NCBI RefSeq assembly: GCF_900116205.1
Contig: NZ_FOZS01000001.1
Coordinates: 1,426,001 to 1,490,000, forward strand
Direction of reading: 5' to 3'
From: Halostagnicola kamekurae
Lineage (GTDB): Archaea > Halobacteriota > Halobacteria > Halobacteriales > Natrialbaceae
Length of the DNA stretch: 64,000 nt
This document shows positions 26,751-36,760 of this stretch, piece by piece. Under the pieces are notes generated by a model. It did no database searches and was not told where the DNA came from. It saw only the letters and a program-made list of their open reading frames with translations. A program made the translations under genes and the position numbers. Numbering within the stretch: the first letter of the stretch is position 1; every line of letters starts with the position of its first letter.

Positions 26751-27347
26751 CTACTCGTCGAACTGCTCGATAACAAGCTGTCGCTCTTCCTCGTCGCGAA
26801 TCACCGTGACTTCGCCGTCGCGGACGACGATATCGAGCAGCGACGACACGTCGTACTCGCTGTCGACCATCGCGTCGCCGCCGTCGACTTTTCGCATCGC
26901 AACGACGATATCGACGATGTTTGCGCCGATCGACTCGAGCGCCTCGGTGATCGCCCGGAGCGTCCCGCCGGTACTGAGCATGTCGTCGAGCAGGAGGACG
27001 TTGTCGTCCTCGTCGACGTCGTTGATGTACATCTCGCTTTTCGAGTACCCGGTCTCCTGCGTGAGCGAGACTTCGCCCTCGAGCCCGTACTCGCGTTTTC
27101 GGATGACGACGAGCGGGATATCCGTCGTCAGCGAAACCGCGGTCGAAATGTGAATCCCCATCGCGGCAGGGGTCACGATCTTGTCGACGTTCTCGAGGTC
27201 CGCGGCACGGACGATCCGAGTGACGACCTCGCGCAGCAGGCTCGGCTCGAGCACCGGGACGCAGTTGCTGATCGGGTGGACGAGGTACTCGTAGTCGTCT
27301 TTCTCGATGATCGGCGCGTCGTGGACCGACCGCTCCAGTTGTTCCAT
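26751..27347 (-). CDS. hpt: Hypoxanthine/guanine phosphoribosyltransferase
   Basis: A 198-residue archaeal purine salvage enzyme that joins PRPP with hypoxanthine or guanine. The PRPP loop is [18 protein letters not shown] (residues about 104-121). [17 protein letters not shown] and [11 protein letters not shown] are typical of the archaeal Hpt group. It converges with the HisG-like gene and stands next to a nucleobase permease and a purine-type deaminase, forming a purine salvage neighbourhood. Confidence 0.93.
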   Translation of the reverse strand: MEQLERSVHDAPIIEKDDYEYLVHPISNCVPVLEPSLLREVVTRIVRAADLENVDKIVTPAAMGIHISTAVSLTTDIPLVVIRKREYGLEGEVSLTQETGYSKSEMYINDVDEDDNVLLLDDMLSTGGTLRAITEALESIGANIVDIVVAMRKVDGGDAMVDSEYDVSSLLDIVVRDGEVTVIRDEEERQLVIEQFDE

Positions 27348-27523
27348 GCCGATACTTCTTGTGGCGCGAATAAAAGCTATTGATCGATGTTCGGCTCAGG
27401 TATTTCTTGGTATCATGGGCTCAGGCCGCCTGAACGTCGCCGCTTCGGGCGTTCTCGAGCCTCGTCTTTTCTCGAGAAGACAAGGTATAAATGGGAAATT
27501 CGAGAGGTGAGAGACAACGCTTC

Positions 27524-28906
27524 ATGTCTGGACAGAGGGACAGCGAAATAGAACTCGCGTACGAACTCGACGAAAAACCGCCGATATCGGAGGCGGTTCC
27601 GCTCGGCATTCAACACGTTCTGGTGATGATCGTTCCATCGACCGCAGTCGCGTTTCTCGTTGCCGGCGAGGTCGGATTGGGGGCCGCCGATACGGGGTAT
27701 CTCGTCCAGATGGTCCTTCTGTTCTCCGGGCTCGCGACGATCGTTCAGGCGTACACGATCGGTCCGGTCGGTGCCAAACTCCCGATCGTCATGGGCACGA
27801 GCTTTACGTTTTTAGGGGCGGCGAGCGCCATCGGAAGCCAACAGGGATTGGCGGCCGTCTTCGGTGCGGTACTGGTCACCGGACTCGTCGTCGAGGGACT
27901 CATCGGCTGGCAGTTCAGACGCATTGAGCCGTTTTTCCCGCCGCTGGTAACGGGGCTCATCGTGATCATCATCGGATTGTACCTCATCCCGACGGGGATG
28001 GAGTACGTCGGGGGCGGCGATCCGACCGCGGCGAGTTTCGGCTCCGTGCAGAATCTCGGACTCGCGGCGCTCGTGTTGTTTATCGCGGTGTTGTTCAACC
28101 TCTTTCTCGACGGCGTGGCGCGAATCCTGAGCGTCTTCATCGGGATCGCCGTCGGCTACGCGGTCGCGATCGCGTTCGGCGTCGTCGACTTCAGTCCGAT
28201 CGCCAACGCGTCGCTGGTCGAGGTCCCGACGCCGGGTGAGTTCGGGTACGCGTTCGATCCCGTCGCGATCGTCACGTTCGCGTTCCTCTTTCTCGTCTCG
28301 GCGATGGAAACGGTGGGAGATATGTCCGGCATTACCGCCGCTGAAGGCCGAAACCCCGACCAGGAGGAGTTCCGCGGTGGCATCTTCGCAGACGGACTCA
28401 TGAGTTCGATCGGCGCCGTCTTCGGCTCGTTTCCGGTGACCTCGTTCTCGCAGAACGTCGGTATCGTCAATTTCACGGGCATCATGAGCAGGCACGTCGT
28501 CGGGGTTAGCGGCGTCTTCCTGACGATCATGGGACTGAGCCCGATCGCCGGAGCCGTCGTGACGACGATTCCGGAACCCGTGTTCGGCGGTGCCGTCCTC
28601 GTGATGGTCGGCATGGTCGCCGCGAGCGGAATGCGCTTGCTGTTTTTGAACGTGGAGATGAACCGGCGGAACATGGTCATCGTCTCGACGTCGCTCGGCC
28701 TCGGTCTCGGCGTCGCGGTCGTCCCCGAAGCGCTTCAGGGGCTGCCGAGAGCGGCACAGACGTTCTTCGGCGAAGCGGTCATCATGACCGGCCTGTCCGC
28801 ACTCCTTTTGAACACGTTCGTTCCGGGCGACTCGAGTCCGCTGTTCGACGATCCGGACGAGACCGCCGATCAGGCCGGCGAAACGGCCTCGATCAGCGAC
28901 GACTGA
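27524..28906 (+). CDS. NCS2-family nucleobase permease
   Basis: A 460-residue transporter of the uracil/xanthine (NCS2) family with about 12-14 membrane helices. Family motifs are IQHVLVMIVPSTAVAFLVAG, LPIVMGTSFTFLGA, and the substrate region SAMETVGDMSGITAAEGR followed by SQNVGIVNFTGIMSRHVVG. The ATG at 27524 is decided by a Shine-Dalgarno GAGGTGAG 11 bases upstream and by GTATAAATG near 27484, so this mRNA has a short leader. The substrate is likely a purine, given hpt and the deaminase nearby. Confidence 0.92.
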   Translation: MSGQRDSEIELAYELDEKPPISEAVPLGIQHVLVMIVPSTAVAFLVAGEVGLGAADTGYLVQMVLLFSGLATIVQAYTIGPVGAKLPIVMGTSFTFLGAASAIGSQQGLAAVFGAVLVTGLVVEGLIGWQFRRIEPFFPPLVTGLIVIIIGLYLIPTGMEYVGGGDPTAASFGSVQNLGLAALVLFIAVLFNLFLDGVARILSVFIGIAVGYAVAIAFGVVDFSPIANASLVEVPTPGEFGYAFDPVAIVTFAFLFLVSAMETVGDMSGITAAEGRNPDQEEFRGGIFADGLMSSIGAVFGSFPVTSFSQNVGIVNFTGIMSRHVVGVSGVFLTIMGLSPIAGAVVTTIPEPVFGGAVLVMVGMVAASGMRLLFLNVEMNRRNMVIVSTSLGLGLGVAVVPEALQGLPRAAQTFFGEAVIMTGLSALLLNTFVPGDSSPLFDDPDETADQAGETASISDD

Positions 28907-28982
28907 CTGGACGACGGGTCCACAAACGGATCTCCGGCTCACGGTCGCCAATAATTAAGCGATCCGCCGAGAACGACTACTC

Positions 28983-29363
28983 GTGAAACGAATTATTAGC
29001 ACGGATAACGCACCGGCCGCTGTCGGCGCGTACAGCCAAGCGACGACGAACGGCGACCTCGTCTTCACCGCCGGACAGATCCCGTTGACACCCGACGGCG
29101 AGTTGCTCGCGGACGAGCCGATCACAACACAGACCGAGCAGAGCCTCACCAACGTCGAGCAGGTGTTAGCCGAGGAAGGCCTCGAGATGAGCGACGTTCT
29201 CAAAGTCACCGTCTATCTCGACGATATCGAGTCCTTCGACGAGATGAACGACACGTATGCGACGTACTTCGACGAGGAGCCGCCGGCCCGAAGCGCCGTC
29301 GAAGTCGCCAATCTGCCGAAAGGAGTGGGTATCGAAATCGAAGCGATCGCAACGGCCAACTGA
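28983..29363 (+). CDS. RidA-family imine/enamine deaminase
   Basis: A 126-residue RidA (YjgF) protein that hydrolyses reactive 2-aminoacrylate-type enamines. GAYSQATTNGDLVFTAGQIP and the ending PPARSAVEVANLPKGVGIEI contain the Arg that binds the carboxylate. The start is GTG, about 30 bases after ATAATTAAGC, so leaderless. It converges with the amidohydrolase, with 6 bases between stops. Confidence 0.95.
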   Translation: MKRIISTDNAPAAVGAYSQATTNGDLVFTAGQIPLTPDGELLADEPITTQTEQSLTNVEQVLAEEGLEMSDVLKVTVYLDDIESFDEMNDTYATYFDEEPPARSAVEVANLPKGVGIEIEAIATAN

Positions 29364-29369
29364 GGGCCG

Positions 29370-30698
29370 TTACGGACTCGTCCCGTCCGCCGACTCTCGA
29401 GCGCCCTCGAGGTCCCGTGCGATTTCGGTCGCCGACTCGCGAATCTTCTCCGCGTCGAGCGAGCGAACGTCGCCGTCGTCGACGAGGACGGTTCCGTCGA
29501 CCATGGTGAACTCGACGTCGTCGCCGTGGGCCCCGAAGACGAGATGAGAGATCGGATCGTGGACCGGTGTCGCACGCGCTTTGTCGGTGTCGATGCCGAT
29601 GACGTCCGCGCGCCATCCGGAACGGAGTTTTCCGAGGCGATCGAAGCCGGCCGCCTTCGCGCCGTTGACCGTGGCCATCTCGAATATTTCTTCGGCCGGA
29701 ATGGCGACCGGGTCCAGTCGGTCGACCTTCTGTAACAGGCTCGCCTGTCGCATCTCCGTGAACGGATCGAGCGTGTTGTTACACGGCGGGCCGTCGTTTC
29801 CGAGTGCAACTGGGATTCCGCGCTCGAGATACTCCACGATCGGTGCGACGCCGCTCGCGAGTTTCATGTTCGAGGAGGGACAGTAGGTGACGTGCGTTCC
29901 CGTCTCGGCGAGGATCTCTCGCTCGCGTTCGTTCGTCCAGACGCAGTGGGCCAACACGACGTCCTCGCCGGTGAGTCCGACCTCGTCCAACCACTCGATG
30001 TTTCGCATTCCGGTGTCCGATTCGACGGTGTCGATCTCGCCTCGATTCTCGCTCGCGTGAGTGTGAATTCGAACGCCGTCGTAGGCGTCGGCGAGCTCTC
30101 TGGCACCACGGAGACACGCCTCGGTACACGAGACGGCAAAGCGCGGCGTGACCGCGTATCGGATTCGATCGTCGAACGAGCCGTGATACTCCCGGATCAG
30201 GTCTTCGGATTCTGCGAGCGCGTCTTCGGTTTCCTCGAGAAGCCCCTCCGGGGACCGCTGGTCCATCATCACCTTTCCGAGAACTCCGCGGATCCCGCTC
30301 TCACCGGCGGCTTCGAACGCTCTGTCAGCGTGGTTGACCGAGAGGTGGTCGATACATGTCGTCGTCCCGCTCTGGAGCATCTCGAGGTACCCGAGCTTCG
30401 CTGCGGTCTCCATCTCCTTGCCCGACAGCGACGCCTCCATCGGGAGCACGTACTCGAAGAGCCACTCGAGGAGTTCCGAGTCGTCCGCGATCCCGCGACC
30501 GAGACTCTGGACCGAGTGGATGTGACCGCCGACGAGTCCCGGAGCGAGGAGGTCGTACTCGCGCTCCTCGAGATCGGGATACTGGTCGCGAATCGCTGTG
30601 CGTTCGCCGACGGCGGCGATCCGTGAGCCCTCGACGACGACCGCGCCGTCGTCGAAGACCGTCCTCGAGTCGGCGATAACCGTTCCGGAGAGTAGCAT
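29370..30698 (-). CDS. Amidohydrolase, 5'-deoxyadenosine/methylthioadenosine or S-adenosylhomocysteine deaminase type
   Basis: A 442-residue TrzA/AtzA-type metal hydrolase. Metal and catalytic residues appear in PGLVGGHIHS (HxH), RIHTHASENRGE, VLAHCVWTNE and VALGNDGPPCNNTLDPFTEM. The pattern is that of the family that deaminates adenosine derivatives or guanine; the exact substrate cannot be fixed from sequence. Purine salvage genes lie beside it, which fits a role in recycling nucleosides left from SAM use. Confidence 0.85.
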   Translation of the reverse strand: MLLSGTVIADSRTVFDDGAVVVEGSRIAAVGERTAIRDQYPDLEEREYDLLAPGLVGGHIHSVQSLGRGIADDSELLEWLFEYVLPMEASLSGKEMETAAKLGYLEMLQSGTTTCIDHLSVNHADRAFEAAGESGIRGVLGKVMMDQRSPEGLLEETEDALAESEDLIREYHGSFDDRIRYAVTPRFAVSCTEACLRGARELADAYDGVRIHTHASENRGEIDTVESDTGMRNIEWLDEVGLTGEDVVLAHCVWTNEREREILAETGTHVTYCPSSNMKLASGVAPIVEYLERGIPVALGNDGPPCNNTLDPFTEMRQASLLQKVDRLDPVAIPAEEIFEMATVNGAKAAGFDRLGKLRSGWRADVIGIDTDKARATPVHDPISHLVFGAHGDDVEFTMVDGTVLVDDGDVRSLDAEKIRESATEIARDLEGARESADGTSP

Positions 30699-32578
30699 CT
30701 AGCCGCTGAATTCGGGCCCAGCGGCAAAACGATTTGTGTCCGTGATGAGGTGCCAGTGCTACCAGAAAGAACTAACATTCAATATAGCGTCATGAGATTT
30801 ATTTGTCCGGCAGCAACCACCAGCCACATACTACTAAACATCATTTTATATTGATGTTTTCTGGATGGACAGCAAACGCGTACGATAGAGCAACTGCTAG
30901 ACGACCACGACTCTTTGTGGCTGTCCTCTCTGACATAGTCTACTCGTCGATACGAGACCGTCCGATTGAACGTGTGACGGGACGAATCTCAGGCACGTTC
31001 ACACAGCCGATCGGGGCACAGAGCTATGGGCACCGAACCCTCCTCGAGTGGCTGTCCGTCATCAGTATACGAAAGAGAGAACGATTTGAAACCACTCGAG
31101 TCGATCGAACAGTACTCAGTTTACACAGGCGTCCGACCACTGTAGAAGTCGAGGCAATATCGACTGGTGGCAAGCACAGAACGTCGTAGCGCGGGAAGAT
31201 GCCCGTGAACGCGGCAGTTTCTAACTTGGGCTACGACGCTATCAGGCTGGTTTTGGGACCCACAGCGACGTCACCTCCGTTCAACTGGGTGGATGAAGCG
31301 TCTACGGTGAGATACGGAATTCGATTTTTGAGACGCTGTACGGGTGCGAAAGCGTACACCGGACGGCACTATCGAGTTCAGCACCTCCTCAGCACGTGTT
31401 CGGCTGTTCGATGCTTGTTTCGGTCGATCGTGCTTATCACAGCGGTCGTGAACGCGCGCGGTCAGCCCCGCGGCATCGGCGTGACACAGCGTCCCGTTCG
31501 TACACCGAAGTCTCCTCACGTTCTGGGGTCGGCTGAAGACATCGATTTCCAGCAGCGCTTCGGTTCTGTATCGTGCGTAGCGTATGGCCACCTTCTCTCG
31601 TTGTCATCCTCGATCTGCTTCTTGGCGACTGCAGCTCCGGATGGCTGTCCTGCCGGAGGATCGCTCCGTGTCTCTGAGACGTTATGCGTCCAGCCCAGAT
31701 TGGGCCGTGATATCGGCCAGTACCGAGCAATTCGAGGACTTCGACGACGGCTCGAGCCGACAACTCCATCGAATAGAGACCCACCCCGACACCTCTCTAG
31801 GTGTTTGCGGTGCACTCGTCTTCCCAAACTCCACCATATCCACGTCTACGGTCTCTCAGAGCAGGTCGTCGAGTTGCGTAGGCGCTTCTTGCCACCACTT
31901 ATTCATCCCTCGACTCTCATCTAACCAGTGCCCACTGGACCGGCCACAGGATTGACTGGTGGCGTCTCGAACGCCGTGAGGATCCCACGTACGGACCGTT
32001 CAACGCCGTTGAGCGGTTCGTGTATGCGTTTCCTTCGCCTGTGCGGCCCAAGCAAATATTTGGTTGTGATGGAGGGCGAAATCGTCGAAGAACGGCCCCG
32101 AGAGATTTCGCTGAATACTGCATGCTTGATGAACTACGCGAGGAGATCGATTAGTACCGGGCGGTCGGGTAGTCCCATCGCAGACCAGGTTCGACGGTGG
32201 GACCGATTGTTTCCGCCGGCATTCGCGATCGGGGTGGCCAGTCGACGATCGGCCGTCACTGTTACCGAATCGCGAAACTCTCGTCGGAAACGCCGCATTC
32301 GGCGACGGTTCGTTCGACGTTTTCCCCGAGGAAATACTGCTGCCTACAATACCTATGAAATGTGTTAGCTAGAACAAACGTGTCGGCGGGTCGAAGCGTG
32401 GAGAAGATGATCGTGATCTCGAGGCGAAGATTAGATCTCAACTCCTTGCCCTAGAAGAACTATTTATCTAGAATTGCAGGACCACATATAGCGCCAGTAA
32501 CGCCATAGTGCTCGAGATAAAATCCCTTAGCTCGAAATATGGGATACTTTGAAGGTGCCACAATCGAATGCGTCTCGT
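30699..32578. other. Gene-poor island with transposon remnants
   Basis: About 1.9 kb of lower-GC DNA without a convincing intact gene. It holds the decayed IS6-type transposase at 31376-31784. A stop-free stretch on the plus strand (about 31900-32155) ends RDFAEYCMLDELREEID but has no start and no recognised family; it may be part of another relic. The region stands between the deaminase gene and the DUF5805-recombinase pair. Confidence 0.6.
31376..31784 (-). pseudogene. Decayed IS6-family transposase
   Basis: Three successive minus-strand frames carry pieces of one haloarchaeal IS6-type transposase in the right order. The first has MELSARAVVEVLELLGTGRY (31784 to about 31683). The second, starting at 31692, has WTHNVSETRSDPPAGQPSG and then ERRWPYATHDTE, matching the region around the first catalytic Asp, which is altered. 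The third has LLEIDVFSRP and ends KHDRPKQASNSRTRAEEVLN, matching the usual C-terminal end. The core with the second Asp and the Glu is deleted. At least two frameshifts and an internal deletion make it non-functional. Confidence 0.65.
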
Positions 32579-32971
32579 ATGTCCGAATCCGTCGAGACTA
32601 CTCGGAAATCCGTAAAGACCTACCTTCCCGAGTACCAGAAAGACGAGTGGAGATCCCACGCCGAAGCGCTCGGAATGAGCCAGAGCGAGTTCGTCAGGAC
32701 GATGGTCCAGGCCGGACGAAACGGGTTCGAACCGGCGGACGAGGAACCCGGTTCTGCGAGCGCAGACCCTAGGGGTAACGACCTCGAAAGCAGGGTCCTC
32801 GAGTTACTGTCCACTGACACGTATTCATGGGACGAACTCCTCGAGGCGGTCAGCGACGACATCGAAGCGAGACTCGAGGAAGCGCTCAGCGAACTACAGG
32901 AAGAAAACCGAATCCGCTACAGCGGTCGCCACGGTGGATACACCGTCATCGAGGATACGGATGGCGACTAA
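32579..32971 (+). CDS. DUF5805-type DNA-associated protein
   Basis: A 130-residue protein. The N-terminal half (KSVKTYLPEYQKDEWRSHAE, then LGMSQSEFVRTMVQAGRNGF) looks like a ribbon-helix-helix-type domain. Residues about 75-125 form a winged-helix-like segment (YSWDELLEAVSDDIEARLEE ... IRYSGRHGGYTVIED). It overlaps the recombinase gene by 11 bases (ATGGCGACTAA), so the two are translationally coupled, and a pairing with the recombinase is likely. The family name is from memory. Confidence 0.82.
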   Translation: MSESVETTRKSVKTYLPEYQKDEWRSHAEALGMSQSEFVRTMVQAGRNGFEPADEEPGSASADPRGNDLESRVLELLSTDTYSWDELLEAVSDDIEARLEEALSELQEENRIRYSGRHGGYTVIEDTDGD

Positions 32972-34004
32972 CGCCGACGCGACCGAGGACGGTTCCGACC
33001 CCATCGAGTACTTCCTCGAGGACCAGCGCTATCACGGCAAAAGCGAGCGGACGCTCGCGGCCTACGACCGCGTTCTCCACGAGTTCGAGGCGTACGTCAG
33101 TTCGGAGTTCGAGGCCGTCGAATCGCCCGGCGACGCCGACCGGCGCGAGTGTATGGCCTGGATTCACTCCCTTCGCGGTGCTCGAAAACCCAGTACGATC
33201 GCGACCTACGCCTCGTATCTCAAACGCTTTTACGACTACATGAACAGGGTCGGGGAGTTCGACGAGAACCCGATGGCGCTTGTGATGGAGGAGATGTCCG
33301 AATCCATCGATACGAACCCCACACGCCGCGATATCTCCGTTTCCGAAATGCGGTCGTTCGTCGACTCGATCGGCCATCCGCTCGAGCGCGCGGTGATCGT
33401 CACGCTGCTCAAAACCGGGATGCGCGTGGGCGAACTCTGCAATCTCGATCTTCGTGATCTGCACATCGACGTTTCGCGACTCGAGTACGACCGACAGCCG
33501 CGCGTAGAGCTCGAGCGGCGAGCGGACTCGCTTTTCGTCTCCGCGAGGCCCGCTCGCGGGGCCACCGTCAACGGCGAAGAGCGGACGGCCTCGAACAAGC
33601 GCGAACGCGATACGATCGTTCCCGTCGATGCGGAGCTTCGACGGACCCTCGAGCGGTGGCTCGCGATCCGCCCAGATAGCCGATCGCCGGCGGAACCGCT
33701 CTTTCTCGACACCGGCGAGTCGTGGGGACAGCGACTTACACCAGGGGATATTCGCTATATCGTCGAGAAACACGCTCGAGAGCGGGGCTGGTACCGAACG
33801 GGCGGCGGCGCGACCGAAAACGTGACGCCGCACTACTTCAGACACTTCTTTACGACACACCTCAGGGATCGAACCGGCGACCGCGGCGTCGTGAAGTACC
33901 TCCGCGGAGACGTCGCGAGCGACGTAATCGACACGTACACCCACAACTGGGGCGATCAGGTTCGGATGGTATACGAGTCGAACATCTATACTATTTTCTC
34001 CTAG
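32961..34004 (+). CDS. Tyrosine recombinase (XerC/integrase family)
   Basis: A 347-residue site-specific recombinase. Residues about 14-110 are the SAM-like core-binding domain. The catalytic domain shows the first Arg in LLKTGMRVGELCNLDL, the H-x-x-R box in PHYFRHFFTTHLRD, and the nucleophile Tyr in SDVIDTYTHNWGD. A Lys-containing stretch lies between. All catalytic residues are present, so the enzyme should be active. It follows DUF5805 with overlap. No att-like direct repeat was found around it, and the pairing with DUF5805 looks like a stable chromosomal unit rather than a fresh phage integrase. Confidence 0.9.
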   Translation: MATNADATEDGSDPIEYFLEDQRYHGKSERTLAAYDRVLHEFEAYVSSEFEAVESPGDADRRECMAWIHSLRGARKPSTIATYASYLKRFYDYMNRVGEFDENPMALVMEEMSESIDTNPTRRDISVSEMRSFVDSIGHPLERAVIVTLLKTGMRVGELCNLDLRDLHIDVSRLEYDRQPRVELERRADSLFVSARPARGATVNGEERTASNKRERDTIVPVDAELRRTLERWLAIRPDSRSPAEPLFLDTGESWGQRLTPGDIRYIVEKHARERGWYRTGGGATENVTPHYFRHFFTTHLRDRTGDRGVVKYLRGDVASDVIDTYTHNWGDQVRMVYESNIYTIFS

Positions 34005-34204
34005 ATTTTATATGTAATCAACTCTTAGGTCATAGGAAATTGTAATCGCATTGATGATCTACTGGTTTGAATGGAACACGTATATCGTATTCCGCTATAT
34101 CATATTGTCCGCCCACGATGGGGGAACGTACGACGATTCGACTCGAGATGGAAGTAAGGTCGCGATCTGCGTGAAAGCAGGATTGACAAACGGAGAAGTG
34201 CCAA

Positions 34205-34537
34205 TCACCGCTGTAGCAATCCCAGAATCCGATTCCGAACGTCGTCGGCGGACTCGTACGATTCGTCGTCGACCGGCCGCAGTACCTCCCCGACGGATTT
34301 CGACCCGTTCTGTGCGTCGACCTCACTGTCGCCGTAGGCCTCGAGTATATCGTCGGTGGTCGCCGGATACTCCAACGTCTCAAGTTCGTCGTCGAGTTCG
34401 CCGAGTTGATCAGTGGACCCGGACTCGACTGGCTCGGGTTCGTCGGCGCGGTCGCGCGCTTCCTCGAGTTCTCGCTCTCGCTGTCGGCGCTCTGCGTCGT
34501 CGGCCTTTTTGTCTCGTGCGTTCTTGTCGTCTGCCAT
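34205..34537 (-). CDS. Conserved acidic haloarchaeal protein (DUF5789-like)
   Basis: A 110-residue protein. Residues 1-40 are a highly charged helix (DAERRQRERELEEARDRADE). Residues 47-108 form a folded part with GELDDELETLEYPATTDDIL and a helix DDVRNRILGLLQR. This fits a small haloarchaeal family of unknown role that I recall as DUF5789. It stands alone, with about 200 bases of AT-rich DNA without features between it and the recombinase stop. Confidence 0.75.
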   Translation of the reverse strand: MADDKNARDKKADDAERRQRERELEEARDRADEPEPVESGSTDQLGELDDELETLEYPATTDDILEAYGDSEVDAQNGSKSVGEVLRPVDDESYESADDVRNRILGLLQR

Positions 34538-34651
34538 CCCCTATTGTAGGACGGCGAACGCCATAATGCTGTGTGACCTGGTGGGGGTGAATATATCCCA
34601 AAAGTGAGCGCGTACCGACGGTGTCGTTCGAGTAGCCTGTCGATTTCGCCG

Positions 34652-34885
34652 CTAGTGTGTTGCCGTCAGGACGTCGTCGACGTTGAAGATATCCTCTTGT
34701 AATCCGTTTCCGTCACAGTCGTCGTTCGGACACTCGTAGTGCCACCCGTCGCGCGTCGCCTCGCCCTCCGCGAAGCGCTCGCCACAGACGTGACAGCAGA
34801 GTTGTGATTTCGTACACGAGTCCCGGTGCAACTCGAGGGCAAGTTCAGTCTGGAACGACTGATTGCAGTTACGACAGGTGTGCAT
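34652..34885 (-). CDS. Double zinc-finger small protein
   Basis: A 77-residue protein. Residues 4-24 resemble a C2H2-like finger with the last His replaced by Cys (CRNCNQSFQTELALELHRDSC). Residues 31-58 form a second metal site, CHVCGERF...CPNDDCDG. The tail is acidic. Such proteins are common in haloarchaea; partners and targets are unknown. Confidence 0.8.
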   Translation of the reverse strand: MHTCRNCNQSFQTELALELHRDSCTKSQLCCHVCGERFAEGEATRDGWHYECPNDDCDGNGLQEDIFNVDDVLTATH

Positions 34886-35061
34886 GATTCGTCAGACGAC
34901 AGCATCCGTGAAAACTGCTTGGGTTCTCTGATTCGCGCCTGTCCGCGTCTCGAGGGGTCTATGCGGTATAGCCAGCAGCGGAGCGCACTCGAAAAACGAG
35001 CGAGTGAGAGACGAGAATTGATTCGAGAGACCATTCGAATCGGCCCGCTCGAGCGAGCCGA

Positions 35062-36477
35062 TTACTCGTCTCGACCGAGAATGCCGCGTTCGGTCATTTT
35101 CGCGGGATCGAGCACTTCGTCGGCTTCGTCCTCGGTCAGGTAGTCTTTCTCGAGGGCGACCTCGCGAACGGTCTTGTCCTCTTTGAGCGCTGCTTTCGCC
35201 ACTTCGCTGGCCTTGTCGTAGCCGATGTGGACGTTCAGCGAGGTCGCGAGCGCCATCGACTGGAGAACCGCAGACTCGCAGTGCTCGCGGTTTGCCTCCA
35301 GTTCGTCGACGAATCGGTCGGCGAAGGTCGAACTCGCGTTCGAGATGAGTTCCGCCGACTCGAGGAAGTTGTGCGCGAGGACGGGTTTGTAGAGGTTAAG
35401 GTCGATCTGTCCCTCCGCGGCGGCCGAGGAAATCGCGGCGTCGTTGCCGATGACCTGTTTGTGAACCTGGTTGACTGCCTCCGCGACGACCGGGTTGATC
35501 TTGCCGGGCATGATCGACGAACCCGGTTGATTCTCGGGCTGTTCGATCTCACCGAGTCCGTTCCGTGGACCGGACGCGAGCAGTCGGAGGTCGTTCGCGA
35601 TCTTGTTCAGCGAGCCAGCGACGACCCGAAGCGAGCCGTGGGCCTCGGACATCGCGTCGTGGGCTGCCTGGGCCTCGAAGTGGTCGTCGGCTTCGCGGAA
35701 CTGCACGCCCGTCTCCTTGGTGATGTACTCTGCGGCGCGGCCGGGGAACTCCTCGTGGGTGTTCAGGCCGGTTCCGGTCGCGGTGCCGCCGAGTGCGAGT
35801 TCCGAGAGGTGATCGCGGACCGAATCGACGCGGTCGAGACCCTTCTCGACCTGGGTTCGGTAGCCGCCGAACTCCTGACCGAGCGTGACCGGCGTCGCGT
35901 CCTGCAGGTGGGTTCGCCCGGTCTTGACGACGTCGTCGAACTCGTCTTCCTTTCGCTCGAGGGCCTCGCGGAGTGTATCGAGGGCGGGGATGACGTCCTT
36001 TTCGACCGCCTCGAGGGCGGCGACGTGCATCGCCGTCGGAATCACGTCGTTGCTCGATTGGCCGTAGTTGACGTGATCGTTAGGGTGGACGACTCGGTCG
36101 CCGACCTCCGCGCCCATGATCTCGGCGGCGCGGTTCGCGATGACCTCGTTTGCGTTCATGTTCGAGGAGGTTCCGGACCCGGTCTGGAAGACGTCGACCG
36201 GGAACTGATCGTCGTGTTCGCCGGCGATGACTTCGTCGGCCGCGTCGATGATCGCCGCGGCGATCTCGTCGTCGACCAGGTCGAGGTCCCGGTTGGCCTG
36301 TGCGGCGGCTTTCTTGACGACGCCGAGAGCCCGGACGAAGCGGCGGCCGAACGAAATCCCCGAGATCGGGAAGTTCTGAATCGCCCGCTGGGTCTGAGCG
36401 CCCCAGTATGCGTCTTTCGGAACCTGCATTTGGCCGAGACTGTCCTCCTCGATGCGGAACTCGTCATCGTCTGCCAT
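35062..36477 (-). CDS. fumC: Fumarate hydratase class II
   Basis: A 471-residue enzyme of the aspartase/fumarase superfamily that interconverts fumarate and malate in the citric acid cycle. The signature loop is GSSIMPGKINP, and the active-site segments include QTGSGTSSNMNANEVIANRA, DHVNYGQSSNDVIPTAMH and KTGRTHLQDATP. Class II enzymes are iron-independent tetramers. The start MADDDEFRIEEDSLG at 36477 matches the family; the frame upstream is Arg-rich and spurious. Confidence 0.95.
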   Translation of the reverse strand: MADDDEFRIEEDSLGQMQVPKDAYWGAQTQRAIQNFPISGISFGRRFVRALGVVKKAAAQANRDLDLVDDEIAAAIIDAADEVIAGEHDDQFPVDVFQTGSGTSSNMNANEVIANRAAEIMGAEVGDRVVHPNDHVNYGQSSNDVIPTAMHVAALEAVEKDVIPALDTLREALERKEDEFDDVVKTGRTHLQDATPVTLGQEFGGYRTQVEKGLDRVDSVRDHLSELALGGTATGTGLNTHEEFPGRAAEYITKETGVQFREADDHFEAQAAHDAMSEAHGSLRVVAGSLNKIANDLRLLASGPRNGLGEIEQPENQPGSSIMPGKINPVVAEAVNQVHKQVIGNDAAISSAAAEGQIDLNLYKPVLAHNFLESAELISNASSTFADRFVDELEANREHCESAVLQSMALATSLNVHIGYDKASEVAKAALKEDKTVREVALEKDYLTEDEADEVLDPAKMTERGILGRDE

Positions 36478-36760
36478 ACGCGGAGTGTGGCGGTGAGTCA
36501 GGTAAAAGCCACCGAAAGTACGACGTGAGCGGCGAGACAGGGACGACAAGAAAGGGGTGAAGCGGCCGACAAGAAGGGGACGACGCGGTCGGAAAGAGGT
36601 GCGACGTGATCCGCGAGAAGCGATTTCGACGCAGCCGACGGAAAACCGCGACTCGGGTGTGCGCGTCGAATGACGCTCTCGACGCAGCGTTTTCCTCGCG
36701 AAGTGGTCGGGAGAGACCGGCTCGAAGATAATCAGATCGGTCCAGCGGGTATCGGATCGA

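Noticed and set aside
30803-31189. Plus-strand open frame of 128 codons
   Set aside because: Composition is Arg/Ser/Thr-rich without acidic bias, no family resemblance, and it lies in a decayed region.
31900-32155. Stop-free plus-strand frame ending RDFAEYCMLDELREEID, possibly a second transposase piece
   Set aside because: No start codon or promoter, and no firm similarity to a family I can name; kept only as a note in the gene-poor island.
32961-34004. Fresh phage or plasmid integration with att sites at the recombinase
   Set aside because: No tRNA gene, no matching direct repeats and no phage genes were seen around it.
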